58,692 bases of DNA from Aphodoplasma sp045592745 (GTDB lineage Bacteria > Bacillota > Clostridia > UBA1381 > UMGS1253), in contig JAZNVH010000015.1 in the NCBI GenBank assembly GCA_045592745.1, forward strand, positions 1-58,692, written 5' to 3'. Below, one piece after another: positions 7,565-16,215 of the stretch. The stretch's first letter is position 1; every line of letters starts with the position of its first letter. The translations under genes were made by a program, and so were the position numbers. Below the pieces are notes generated by a model, which was not told the DNA's origin, did no database searches, and saw only the letters and a program-made list of their open reading frames with translations.

Positions 7565-7637
7565 GGACTTGAACCTGCATGAAACCTAATTCACATGGAC
7601 CTGAACCATGCGCGTCTGCCAATTCCGCCATACCTGC
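7565..7637 (-). pseudogene. Broken tRNA-Leu (CAG) copy lacking its 3' end
   Basis: About 40 bases from the D arm through the anticodon arm (GGCGGAATTGGC to CCATGTG) match the intact tRNA-Leu at 7409-7495, including anticodon CAG. The acceptor 5' strand is GCAGGTA, and the T arm begins correctly (GCAGGTTCAAGTCC), but it then runs into unrelated sequence (GTGAACCCTTTTT). The T stem cannot close and no TACCTGC acceptor strand exists. The upstream half thus looks genuine and the 3' end replaced, the pattern left when an element integrates in or excises from a tRNA 3' end. The CCCTT/AAGGG inverted repeat at about 7547-7559 is in the replacement. Confidence 0.65.
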
Positions 7638-7840
7638 ATATTAAAATTTTATTACCTGTTAAGTATATCATATGATTACAAATAATTCAATATATTTATA
7701 AAATTGTTTTTTTGAAAATTTTAATTAAAATTTTATAAATTTATTTCGCTTTTTTGCTGACAATATATGGCAGTTTAATTGACAAATTAAACTAAATATA
7801 GTAATATTTTAATGTATAATATAAAATAGGGAATGATAGA
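7638..7840. other. A+T-rich spacer between the tRNA-Leu copy and the 141-aa gene
   Basis: No gene is visible. The region contains long A and T runs and the promoter of the following gene at 7779-7807. Confidence 0.4.
7779..7807 (+). promoter_or_regulatory. Promoter of the 141-aa gene
   Basis: Perfect TTGACA (7779-7784), 17-base spacer, TAATAT (7802-7807). Transcription would start about 25 bases before the ATG at 7841. Confidence 0.6.
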
Positions 7841-8266
7841 ATGATGAAAAATGCAATAACGTCATTTTGCATTGACTGGTATAATTGTGGACTTTGTTGT
7901 GGCGAGGATATAGTGCGTGAAAAAACAACGCTATATTTGAGAAAAAAATCAATTAAAGTGAGTAAATACAACGGTTTTGACGAAAAAGTGGAAGAAAGAA
8001 CATACAACGTTTTGAAAAAAGATATGGATTCTTTTTTTGAATTTATCAATAGACTTGATTTAAATAACGAATGGGAATCGGATTATATAGTGCAGGTGTG
8101 CGATGGCTCAAGATGGGAAATGCGCCTGAGGCATTGCGACAATACAATCAAGCTTATTGAAGGTGCGGTAGAAAAACCTGTAAACGCTGATAAGATTGAA
8201 AAGATGATAATTAATATGCTTAATAAATCAATGTGTTTTGATGAACCGATTTTATTTGGGTATTAA
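7841..8266 (+). CDS. Hypothetical protein, 141 aa
   Basis: Family not recognised. It is a small soluble protein with an N-terminal cysteine cluster (C9, C16, C19 and C20 in FCIDWYNCGLCCGED), a charged middle (residues 25-65) and a W-rich centre (EWESD and SRWEMRLRH). AGGGA lies 8 bases before the first of two adjacent ATG codons (7841 and 7844). It has its own promoter and sits between the tRNA-Leu pair and the polysaccharide-type genes. The cysteines could bind a metal, but I cannot assign a role. Confidence 0.65.
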   Translation: MMKNAITSFCIDWYNCGLCCGEDIVREKTTLYLRKKSIKVSKYNGFDEKVEERTYNVLKKDMDSFFEFINRLDLNNEWESDYIVQVCDGSRWEMRLRHCDNTIKLIEGAVEKPVNADKIEKMIINMLNKSMCFDEPILFGY

Positions 8267-8320
8267 TATCGAAACTTAGAGTTTTAAAAATAATTCATAT
8301 AAACAAGGAAGTATTTTTAT

Positions 8321-8419
8321 ATGCAAAAATTAAGAATAGCCTCAACTCTTTCGCTGCACATTATACCCAGAATTTATACAACAAAATTAAAGAAGAAATC
8401 TAACGTATATGAGGTGTGA
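8321..8419 (+). CDS. Possible short peptide, 32 aa
   Basis: An ATG at 8321 with AAGGAAG about 9-15 bases upstream opens a 32-codon basic frame (MQKLRIASTLSLHIIPRIYT and on) that stops inside the ribosome binding region of the next gene. It may be a leader peptide, a remnant or chance. Without it, the space from 8267 to 8424 holds nothing else I can name. Confidence 0.25.
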   Translation: MQKLRIASTLSLHIIPRIYTTKLKKKSNVYEV

Positions 8420-8424
8420 TAACT

Positions 8425-9495
8425 ATGTCAAACAATTTTTATGTAAAAGATTTTATCGCAGAAGGAAAAACTGATACATGGGCGATTGAAAATTGCATTA
8501 AAGAGGCGCAGCGCCATAATGGTGCAAAGACAATAATATTTGATTCAAAAGATTATTATATTGACAGAGCGATTGTAGTGCCAGATGACACAGAGGTTAT
8601 CATAGACGGGTGTAGCATAAAGCAAAACAGAGAGGTGTTTGACAATGTATTTCGTGGGGCAAACCTTATTTTGAGCGAAGACGACCCATACGGTGCGCCG
8701 CTTGACGTAAGGCCTCAAAAAAACATAAAAATTATCGGCAAAAATGGTGCAAAAATTATCGGTACATCCAAGCCAAGAGTTGGCTACCACCCAATGTTTG
8801 AAGAAGAGCAGTTAATGGTTGGCGATTTCTGGGGATGGCGTACACATATGTTCTCATTTTCACTTGGTGAGAATATTGAAATTGGCGGTTTGACGCTTTT
8901 GCAGACGATGTGTTGGGCAATTTCGTTTGACTGTTGTCATGATTTGTATATACACAATTTGGAAATCCACTCTAATGTTAAAAATGGTGACGGCGTAGAT
9001 TTTCGCTCGGGATGTTATAATTGCCGCGTAGAAAATATTTCGGGCTATACATCCGATGATACGGTTGCGTGCACCGCGCTTGCATCAGGCGGTCGGTCGG
9101 GGTATCCTGCCGGAAAATACCTGTATCCGTCAGAGCCGTATAACTGCCTTGGCAGAGAGTTTAACAGAGATATTCACGATGTTGTTATAAAAAATATTAC
9201 AACGGGCGGACTTCATCACGGAGTTATTTGTCTTGCAGCGCTCTCAAATCAGGTGTATAATATAAAGATAGATACTATAAAAGAAAGCAAGGAAGGAAAC
9301 CGCACGGCGACTGTCAGCATATATACAGGTTATGGTGACGGATATAATTCAGGCGACATTCACGATATAGAGGTGTCAAATGTAACCAGTGAAACTGCAA
9401 AATATGCCGTGGAGGTTAATGCAGAGGTTAAAGATGTTATAATTGACAATATAGTTCAAAATAATCCCGACGGCGAATTGACTTTTGGTATATAA
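8425..9495 (+). CDS. Right-handed beta-helix protein, GH28-like, 356 aa
   Basis: The chain is a pectate-lyase/polygalacturonase-type beta-helix: repeated short strands with I, V and N ladders. It carries the GH28-like series NGDGVDFRSG (about 191-200), SDDTVA and LHHGVICLAAL, equivalent to NTDG, DD and GHG, so it may hydrolyse galacturonide or a related sugar. There is no signal peptide, so it probably acts in the cytoplasm on imported oligosaccharides. I start it at ATG 8425 because GAGGTG (8411-8416) lies 8 bases before it; an in-frame GTG at 8416 is part of that site. It precedes a YeiH-type transporter by 25 bases and an SGNH hydrolase, probably as one operon. Confidence 0.75.
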   Translation: MSNNFYVKDFIAEGKTDTWAIENCIKEAQRHNGAKTIIFDSKDYYIDRAIVVPDDTEVIIDGCSIKQNREVFDNVFRGANLILSEDDPYGAPLDVRPQKNIKIIGKNGAKIIGTSKPRVGYHPMFEEEQLMVGDFWGWRTHMFSFSLGENIEIGGLTLLQTMCWAISFDCCHDLYIHNLEIHSNVKNGDGVDFRSGCYNCRVENISGYTSDDTVACTALASGGRSGYPAGKYLYPSEPYNCLGREFNRDIHDVVIKNITTGGLHHGVICLAALSNQVYNIKIDTIKESKEGNRTATVSIYTGYGDGYNSGDIHDIEVSNVTSETAKYAVEVNAEVKDVIIDNIVQNNPDGELTFGI

Positions 9496-9520
9496 ATCTA
9501 TGCATAAAAGGAGATAAAAA

Positions 9521-10540
9521 ATGAAAATTTTAAAGAACACAGCAAAAATAATTCCGGGCTTGTTAATGTCTTTAATAATAGCAGCTGTTGCAAAGACAAT
9601 AGAAAATCTTTTGCCGATACATATTATAGGTGCTTCGGTTATTGCCTTATTTATCGGAATGATAATTAACCATTTCTGGAAACCAGAATTTTTAAAGGCG
9701 GGCATTAAGTTTACGTCAAAAAAGGTGTTGAAATTTGCAATTATACTCCTTGGTGCATCGCTTAGTGTAAGAGTAATACTTTCTGTTGGAAAGTTATCTT
9801 TGATGGTTATGTGTTTTACCTTACTGACTTGTTTTGGTGGAGGTTATTTTATAGGAAAAGCGTTGAAACTGAACTGGAAATTATCGAATCTGATTTCGGC
9901 AGGAACGGGGATATGCGGCGGATCCGCTATAGCGGCTATTGCGCCTGTAATTGATGCAGAAGATTCTGATATAGCGTATGCAATGTCTGCAACATTTTTG
10001 TTTGATATGGCGATGATAGTATTGTTTCCTATTATGGGCAGAATGCTGGGACTTAGTGATATTGCCTACGGTTTATGGGCCGGAACTGCGGTAAACGATA
10101 CGTCAAGTGTTGTGGCGGCGGGATACGCATTCAGTGAAGGTGCAGGCGATTTTGCTACTATGGTAAAACTTACTCGTACGCTTTCTATAATTCCGACAGT
10201 CTTGGTTTTCTCACTTGTAAACATTAGACTTAAAAGAAAAGAAAATGCAGATACAGAGCATAAAAAAGTAAAAATAGGCAAACTGTTTCCGTGGTTTATT
10301 TTAGGTTTTTTAGCCTTAGCTGCAATTAACAGTTTTGGAATTATTCCACAGAATATTTCTGCTATTGCAAAAGATATCAGTAAATTCTTAATGGTTGCTG
10401 CTCTTGGTGCAATAGGCCTTAATACAAGCTTTAACGACATGAAAAAATCGGGAATAAGTCCGATGATACATGGTTTTATTATATCGGCACTTGTGGTAGT
10501 TGTCGCAATTGGTGTTGAGTGGTGTATGGGACTGGTATAA
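9521..10540 (+). CDS. YeiH-family membrane transporter (UPF0324), 339 aa
   Basis: A multi-spanning membrane protein with about 10 hydrophobic segments. The conserved signatures of the YeiH/UPF0324 family (often named putative sulfate exporter) are present: GTGICGGSAIAAIAPVI at about 127-143 and WAGTAVNDTSSVVAAG at about 186-201. The substrate is not established for this branch. AAGGAG sits 7 bases before ATG 9521. It lies between a GH28-like protein and an SGNH hydrolase, which suggests, without proof, export or exchange of an organic anion linked to their pathway. Confidence 0.85.
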   Translation: MKILKNTAKIIPGLLMSLIIAAVAKTIENLLPIHIIGASVIALFIGMIINHFWKPEFLKAGIKFTSKKVLKFAIILLGASLSVRVILSVGKLSLMVMCFTLLTCFGGGYFIGKALKLNWKLSNLISAGTGICGGSAIAAIAPVIDAEDSDIAYAMSATFLFDMAMIVLFPIMGRMLGLSDIAYGLWAGTAVNDTSSVVAAGYAFSEGAGDFATMVKLTRTLSIIPTVLVFSLVNIRLKRKENADTEHKKVKIGKLFPWFILGFLALAAINSFGIIPQNISAIAKDISKFLMVAALGAIGLNTSFNDMKKSGISPMIHGFIISALVVVVAIGVEWCMGLV

Positions 10541-10555
10541 CATATTATCAAAACG

Positions 10556-10562
10556 AAGGAGG
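10556..10562 (+). promoter_or_regulatory. Ribosome binding site that conflicts with the SGNH reading frame
   Basis: AAGGAGG is followed by TTG codons at 10567 and 10573 and an ATG at 10591, all in a frame that stops at 10620. The SGNH frame itself has no start codon here. This site fits an SGNH start only if the frame shifts at the T6 run 10599-10604. Confidence 0.6.
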
Positions 10563-10572
10563 ATACTTGAGT

Positions 10573-11621
10573 TTGAACTTTGGAGAATTGATGAAAGGTT
10601 TTTTGTTAGTGAGAAGATAGAAAAAGAGGGAGTAAAGTTTTATAATGTTGACGAAGCACCGTTTTCGGTGCATGGAATATTCAGAGAAAATGGGAAATAT
10701 CGCCGTATGAATGAAGCGGTTGCAAAAACAGTAAGCGACGGCGTATATGCACTTCATGCAAATACTGCGGGCGGAAGAGTAAGATTTATAACAAACAGCC
10801 CTTATGTAGCAATCAAGAGCAAAATGGATAGCATGGGCATGGGCACGAATGGCACTGTAATAAATTCGTGCGGATTTGATTTATATGCTGATGGTCACTA
10901 TGTTGATACATATTCACCGACACTTAATATTAAAGACGGATTTGAAAGCATAATCGAGTTTGAAGATGTAAAAGAAAGAAGTATTACAATAAACTTTCCA
11001 AACTTTTCAAATGTTTCAGAGCTTTTGGTTGGTATTGATGAAAATGCATATGTAAAGGAGGCTGAGCCATATAAAAACTCAAAGCCTGTTGTATATTATG
11101 GCTCATCAATTACCCAGGGAGGATGTGCGTCAAGACCTGGAATGAGTTATCAGGCAATTTTATCAAGAAGATTTGATTATGACTATGTAAATCTCGGTTT
11201 TTCGGGGAATGCAAAGGCAGAGGATGAGATAATTGATTATGTAAAAGAACTTGATATGTCGCTTTTTGTGTTTGATTACGACCATAATGCACCGAGCAAA
11301 GAGCACCTTGAGAAAACACATGAAAAAATGTTTAAGGCAGTAAGAGAAAAGCATCCTCTTATACCGATTATAATAATGTCACGTCCAAAACACTTTTTGA
11401 CAGATGATGAGAAACAAAGACGCGATATTATTGAGGCTACATATAAAAATGCAGTTTTGGCAGGAGATAAGAATGTATATTTCATTGATGGGCCAAAGCT
11501 TACCGAGCTTTGCAAAGATGAAGGCTTGGTAGACGGTGTCCATCCGACAGATTTTGGTTTTGCTTCTATGGCAAACGCTATAGAAAAGCTTATGCTTGAA
11601 AATGATATAAAGGCTATTTAG
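10573..11621 (+). CDS. SGNH/GDSL hydrolase (carbohydrate esterase-like), start frame disturbed
   Basis: An N-terminal beta-sandwich (NVDEAPFSVHGIF, then VYALHANTAGGRVRF) precedes an SGNH domain with YYGSSITQGG carrying the nucleophile Ser and DGVHPTDFG carrying the Asp-His pair. Such proteins deacylate sugars; no signal peptide is seen. The start is odd. The main frame is open back to a TTG at 10500, inside the transporter gene, without a ribosome binding site. The good AAGGAGG site at 10556-10562 serves TTG 10567/10573 (MNFGELMKGF) in another frame that ends at 10620. One extra T in the T6 run 10599-10604 would join MNFGELMKGF to FVSEKIEKEGVKFYNVDEAPF, a natural-looking N-terminus. So there is a single-base deletion, a sequencing slip at a homopolymer, or -1 slippage. 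The given start is the inferred one. Confidence 0.7.
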
Positions 11622-11657
11622 TTTTGTGTATATTTTTGATAAAAAGGGGAGATAAGC

Positions 11658-14600
11658 TTGTATTTAAAGGGAATAGAGCTTACCGGATTTAAGTCGTTTG
11701 CAGATAAGACAAGTCTTTCGTTTGAAAAGGGCGTTACGTCGGTAGTCGGACCTAACGGCAGCGGTAAAAGTAATATTTCGGATGCTATCCGTTGGGTTAT
11801 GGGCGAAATGAGCGCAAAAAGCCTTCGTGGCTCAAATATGCAGGACGTAATTTTTGCGGGCACACAGGCTCGTAAGCCGCTTGGCTTTGCACAGGTTAGC
11901 ATTACGCTTGACAATTCGGACAAAGCGCTTGACATAGAATATGGCGAGGTAACGGTTACAAGGCGTGTTTACCGTTCGGGAGAAAGTGAATATTATATAA
12001 ATGGTGCAGCTTGTCGCCTTCGTGATATACATGAGCTTTTTATGGATACGGGACTTGGACGTGACGGTTATTCGATTATTGGTCAGGGCAAGGTTAACGA
12101 AATCATATCGGGCAAGGCCGACGACAGACGTTACATCTTTGATGAGGCGGCAGGTATATCAAAATATCGTCACAGAAAGGATGAGGCCGAGCGCAAGCTT
12201 CTTAATACAGAGGATAATCTTGTGCGTATTAACGATATTGTAACAGAGCTTGAATCACAGCTTGAGCCACTTTCAAAACAGTCGCAAAAAGCGAAAAAAT
12301 ACCTCGATTTGCGCGAAGAGATGAAAAAGCTTGAGCTTAATGTATTTATGCAGACTGTTGACAAGATAAAGGCAGAGGTTTCGCAGACAAACGAAAAATT
12401 TAATATTGTCACAGACCAGCTTTTAAAATTGCAAGCCGAAAATGAAAAAGGGGACGCCGAGGTTGAAAGACTAAACCAGTTAGCCGACAGCCTTGAACTT
12501 GAGATAGAGCAAAAAAGAGCCGAAAGTGCCGACACAGAGGTAGCTGTTAAAGGCATTTTGGGCGATATTGACGTGCTGAAAACGAATATTGAGTCAAATG
12601 AAAGACTAAAAGAGCGCGTTGTAAATGAAATAGAGCTTCAAAATAAGAAAATAGAGGAGCTTTCTTTGGCGGCAGAGCTTTTAGAAAAGGAAAAACAGGG
12701 TAAAGCGGAAGTACTTTCGTCTATCAGCGAGCGCTCAGATGAGCTTTCAGCTCAAAACGAAGAGCTTTTAACCAAGATAAATGAGCTTTCAGGAAGCATT
12801 AATAATATAAAGGCAGAGGTTATCGAGTGTTTAAATGAGGTGTCGGCAAAAAAATCACAGCTTAGCTCGCTTGAAGCGTTTAAAAAGAGCTTTATACAGC
12901 GTATCGAGGTTATTGAGGCGGAAAAAGAAAGCATGGGCGCCGAGCTTGAAGAAACATTGCAGGCGCTTTCTGAGAGCCAGAAGGCATTTGATGAATCAAA
13001 TAAGCGTGCATCAGAAGGAAAAGCTCAGCTTGAGGCACTTGAAAAACAGATAGCTGAAATTGAATCAAATCTTGCAAAGCTTAAAGACGATATTGAAAAC
13101 AAAAATACAATTCTTTCAAAGCATCAGTCCCAGCTTTATATGCTTCGTGAAATGGAGCGTGATTTTGAAGGCTTTGCAAAGAGCGTAAAAGGCGTTTTAA
13201 GTGCAAATGAGCAGGGAAAACTTAGCGGTGCGAAGATATACGGTGCATTGTCATCACTAATTGGCGTTGATAAAAAATATGTTAGTGCAATTGAGGCGCT
13301 TTTGGGCGGGGCACTTCAAAACGTTGTTGTACAAAGCGAAGAGGATGCTAAAAATGCGATTGAGTATTTAAAGAGTAACCATATGGGACGTGTTACGTTT
13401 TTGCCTGTGTCATCGGTTTCGGGACGAGAACTTGACAATAAAAAAGAAGTATCGGCGCAAAAGGGATATATCGGTCTTGCGAGTGAGCTTGTAAGCTTTA
13501 ATCAAAAATATGACGGAATTATAAAAAGCCTTTTGGGCAGATGCGTCATTGTTGATACAATTGACAACGCAATTGCTATGAGTAAAAAATTTTCATACAA
13601 ATTCCGTGTGGCTACGCTTGAAGGTGAGCTTTTCAATGCAGGAGGCTCTATCAGCGGTGGTTTTATGAATAAATCGACGGGTATACTAAGCAGGGCTTCG
13701 CAGATTAAAGAGCTTGAAGCGCAGAGTATAGCTGAAAAGAAAGAACTTGACGCATTAAGTTCACAGCTGCAAAAGGCGCAGGAAGAGGCAAACGCTATAT
13801 TTGCACAAAGAAAAGGTATGGATATAGTTGTGCGCACAGCAGAGCAGGAGAGCGTGCGTCTTGGCACGCAGCTTGAACATATAAAGCAAAGTGCAGAGGC
13901 AAAAAAACACTCCGGTGAGTCGATAGAGAGCGAGCTTGTACAGCTTGGTGAGCAGATTGCAGACACTAACGAGCAGCTTGCAGCTGTTATAAATGCTATT
14001 ACGGCGCTCGAGCTTGAAATTGATAAAAGCAATGATGAGGCACTTATAAAGGAAAATGAGCTTGCGGCTCTTAATGAAAAGAAAAATGAGCTTTCAGATA
14101 GTATAAACGAAAAGAATATTGAGCTTATGGCAGCTAAAAAGGATATTGCTGCTTACGATTACAGATTAAGTGAAAATGCTGCTCAAAAAGACGAAGCGAT
14201 TGCTGAGATTGAGAATAAGAAAAAAGATATAGACGATATCAAAAACAACAATGAGCAGATACTTTTGCAGATATCGGGGCTTGAAAAGCAGATTGACGAG
14301 CAAAGAGGAAGGGCATCATCGGTTACAGAGCTTATAAATAAGCTTTCAGCTGAGCGTGAGCAGGTAAGAAGCCGCGTTCGTGAATGCCTTGATGAAAGTA
14401 AAGAGTCACGCGATAAAATATATGCACTCAAAGAGGAACAAAACCGAATTGACAATAAGCGTGTAAAAATTGAAGCAGAACTTGATTCTATAACTACAAA
14501 AATGTGGGAAGAATATGAGGTGACATACCTTAGTGCAAAGGAATATGAAACGGATATCGGCTCACTGACATCGGCAAAAGCACGCATAGGCGAGCTTCGA

Positions 14601-15230
14601 GGCAGTATACGCGCGCTCGGAAATGTCAATGTAGATGCGATTGAGGAATATATAAGCGTGCGCGAAAGATATGATTTTCTTTCAAATCAGCAAAACGATT
14701 TGATGGAGGCAAAACAGAGCCTTGAAAAGCTGATTGAATCTATACAGGAAAAGATGAAAACGCAGTTTAAAGCACAGTTTGAAATCATAAATGAGAAGTT
14801 TTCTTCAACGTTTTCCGAGCTTTTTGGCGGAGGAAGGGCAGAACTCAGGCTCACCGACCCGACAGACATACTTGGCAGCGGAGTTGAAATCGACGCACAG
14901 CCACCCGGAAAGAAACTTCAAAATTTGTCACTTTTATCAGGCGGAGAGATGGCTTTTTGCGCGATTGCACTCTTGTTTGCCATTTTAAAGGTGCGCCCGA
15001 CGCCGTTTTGTGTACTTGATGAAATCGAGGCAGCACTTGACGAGTCAAATGTATACCGTTTTGCCGATTATGTGAAAAAGTACAGCGATAAAACTCAGTT
15101 TATTTTGGTTACTCACAGACGCGGTACAATGGAGGCAGCAGACCTTCTTTATGGTGTTACGATGCAGGAGAAGGGCGTATCAAAGCTTTTGACATTAAAA
15201 CTTGATGAGGCAGTAAAAATACAAGAGTAA
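11658..15230 (+). CDS. smc: Chromosome segregation ATPase SMC, 1190 aa
   Basis: SMC with ScpAB forms the bacterial condensin that compacts and separates replicated chromosomes. The full family layout is present: Walker A GPNGSGKSN (about 32-40), two long coiled-coil arms rich in E, K, A and L, a hinge around 500-680 (GALSSLIGVDKKYVSAIEALLGGALQ), signature LSLLSGGE (LSGGE at 1093-1097) and Walker B with CVLDEIEAALDES. Length is typical. It starts at a TTG (11658) with GGGGAGAT upstream. ftsY follows after 34 bases, the usual smc-ftsY order; the rnc gene that often precedes smc is absent here. Confidence 0.97.
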   Translation: MYLKGIELTGFKSFADKTSLSFEKGVTSVVGPNGSGKSNISDAIRWVMGEMSAKSLRGSNMQDVIFAGTQARKPLGFAQVSITLDNSDKALDIEYGEVTVTRRVYRSGESEYYINGAACRLRDIHELFMDTGLGRDGYSIIGQGKVNEIISGKADDRRYIFDEAAGISKYRHRKDEAERKLLNTEDNLVRINDIVTELESQLEPLSKQSQKAKKYLDLREEMKKLELNVFMQTVDKIKAEVSQTNEKFNIVTDQLLKLQAENEKGDAEVERLNQLADSLELEIEQKRAESADTEVAVKGILGDIDVLKTNIESNERLKERVVNEIELQNKKIEELSLAAELLEKEKQGKAEVLSSISERSDELSAQNEELLTKINELSGSINNIKAEVIECLNEVSAKKSQLSSLEAFKKSFIQRIEVIEAEKESMGAELEETLQALSESQKAFDESNKRASEGKAQLEALEKQIAEIESNLAKLKDDIENKNTILSKHQSQLYMLREMERDFEGFAKSVKGVLSANEQGKLSGAKIYGALSSLIGVDKKYVSAIEALLGGALQNVVVQSEEDAKNAIEYLKSNHMGRVTFLPVSSVSGRELDNKKEVSAQKGYIGLASELVSFNQKYDGIIKSLLGRCVIVDTIDNAIAMSKKFSYKFRVATLEGELFNAGGSISGGFMNKSTGILSRASQIKELEAQSIAEKKELDALSSQLQKAQEEANAIFAQRKGMDIVVRTAEQESVRLGTQLEHIKQSAEAKKHSGESIESELVQLGEQIADTNEQLAAVINAITALELEIDKSNDEALIKENELAALNEKKNELSDSINEKNIELMAAKKDIAAYDYRLSENAAQKDEAIAEIENKKKDIDDIKNNNEQILLQISGLEKQIDEQRGRASSVTELINKLSAEREQVRSRVRECLDESKESRDKIYALKEEQNRIDNKRVKIEAELDSITTKMWEEYEVTYLSAKEYETDIGSLTSAKARIGELRGSIRALGNVNVDAIEEYISVRERYDFLSNQQNDLMEAKQSLEKLIESIQEKMKTQFKAQFEIINEKFSSTFSELFGGGRAELRLTDPTDILGSGVEIDAQPPGKKLQNLSLLSGGEMAFCAIALLFAILKVRPTPFCVLDEIEAALDESNVYRFADYVKKYSDKTQFILVTHRRGTMEAADLLYGVTMQEKGVSKLLTLKLDEAVKIQE

Positions 15231-15264
15231 GATTATAGACGATAACTGAAAGGATATTATTGAT

Positions 15265-16170
15265 ATGGGTCTTTTTGATAAATTAAAACAAGGGCTTGAA
15301 AAAACGCGCGGGGCATTTTCTGAAAGAATAAGCGATGTTTTTGGTTCCTTTGTAAAGGTTGACGAAGAGCTTTTCGAGGAACTTGAAGAAGCGCTTATTA
15401 TGGCGGATGTCGGTATGGAAACATCGATGTATATAATAGAAAAGCTGCGTGAAACCGTAAAGCGTGAGCGTATAACCGAAGCTGAGCAGGTAAGAGAAAA
15501 GCTTTGCGAAATTATTGCAGATATTATGAAGGAAAATATGCCCGAAGAATGCATAGAAAAAACACCCCAGGTAATTTTGGTCATTGGTGTAAATGGTGTT
15601 GGCAAGACAACGACAATAGGAAAGCTTGCAGCACACTATAAGTCGCAGGGCAAGAGCGTTATGCTTGCAGCTGCCGATACTTTTCGCGCCGCTGCGATTG
15701 ACCAGCTGAAAGTATGGGCAGATAGAAGCGATTGTGAAATTATTGCGCGTGAGGAAGGCAGTGACCCAAGCTCTGTTGTATTTGATGCACTTTCGGCAGC
15801 AAAATCACGCGGCACAGATGTTTTGATTTGCGACACTGCAGGCAGACTTCATAACAAAAAGAATCTTATGGATGAACTTGCAAAAATAGGCAGAATTATT
15901 GCGCGAGAGGCACCTGATTTGTCAAAACACGTATTTTTGGTACTTGATGCAACGACGGGACAAAACGCAATAAGTCAGGCAAAGCTATTTGGTGAAGCTG
16001 CACAAATTGACGGAATCGTTCTTACAAAGCTTGACGGAACGGCAAAAGGCGGCGTAGTTATAGGAATATGCCGCGAGCAGAGTATTCCTGTACGCTTTAT
16101 TGGTGTAGGTGAGGGAATTGACGATATGCAGCCGTTTAATGCAGCCGATTTTGCAAAGGCACTGTTTTAA
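15265..16170 (+). CDS. ftsY: Signal recognition particle receptor FtsY, 301 aa
   Basis: FtsY docks the SRP-ribosome complex at the membrane. The NG domain is complete: N-domain helices 1-95, G1 GVNGVGKTTT (108-117), DTFRAAA (138-144), DTAGR and TKLDGTAKGG. The acidic A domain of enterobacteria is missing, as in most Firmicutes, so a short N-terminal amphipathic helix (GLFDKLKQGLEKT) probably binds the membrane. ATG 15265 has AAAGGA upstream. It lies in the smc unit and is followed by a UPF0182 gene after 45 bases. Confidence 0.97.
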   Translation: MGLFDKLKQGLEKTRGAFSERISDVFGSFVKVDEELFEELEEALIMADVGMETSMYIIEKLRETVKRERITEAEQVREKLCEIIADIMKENMPEECIEKTPQVILVIGVNGVGKTTTIGKLAAHYKSQGKSVMLAAADTFRAAAIDQLKVWADRSDCEIIAREEGSDPSSVVFDALSAAKSRGTDVLICDTAGRLHNKKNLMDELAKIGRIIAREAPDLSKHVFLVLDATTGQNAISQAKLFGEAAQIDGIVLTKLDGTAKGGVVIGICREQSIPVRFIGVGEGIDDMQPFNAADFAKALF

Positions 16171-16215
16171 GTGATTGGCGCACATAAAAGCAATTTATGA
16201 AGGGTGGATATGAGC

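Noticed and set aside
11830..15640. Several long open frames antisense to smc and ftsY
   Set aside because: They are shadows of the Leu/Ala/Glu-rich coding frames on the plus strand, with serine- and phenylalanine-rich translations and no ribosome binding sites.
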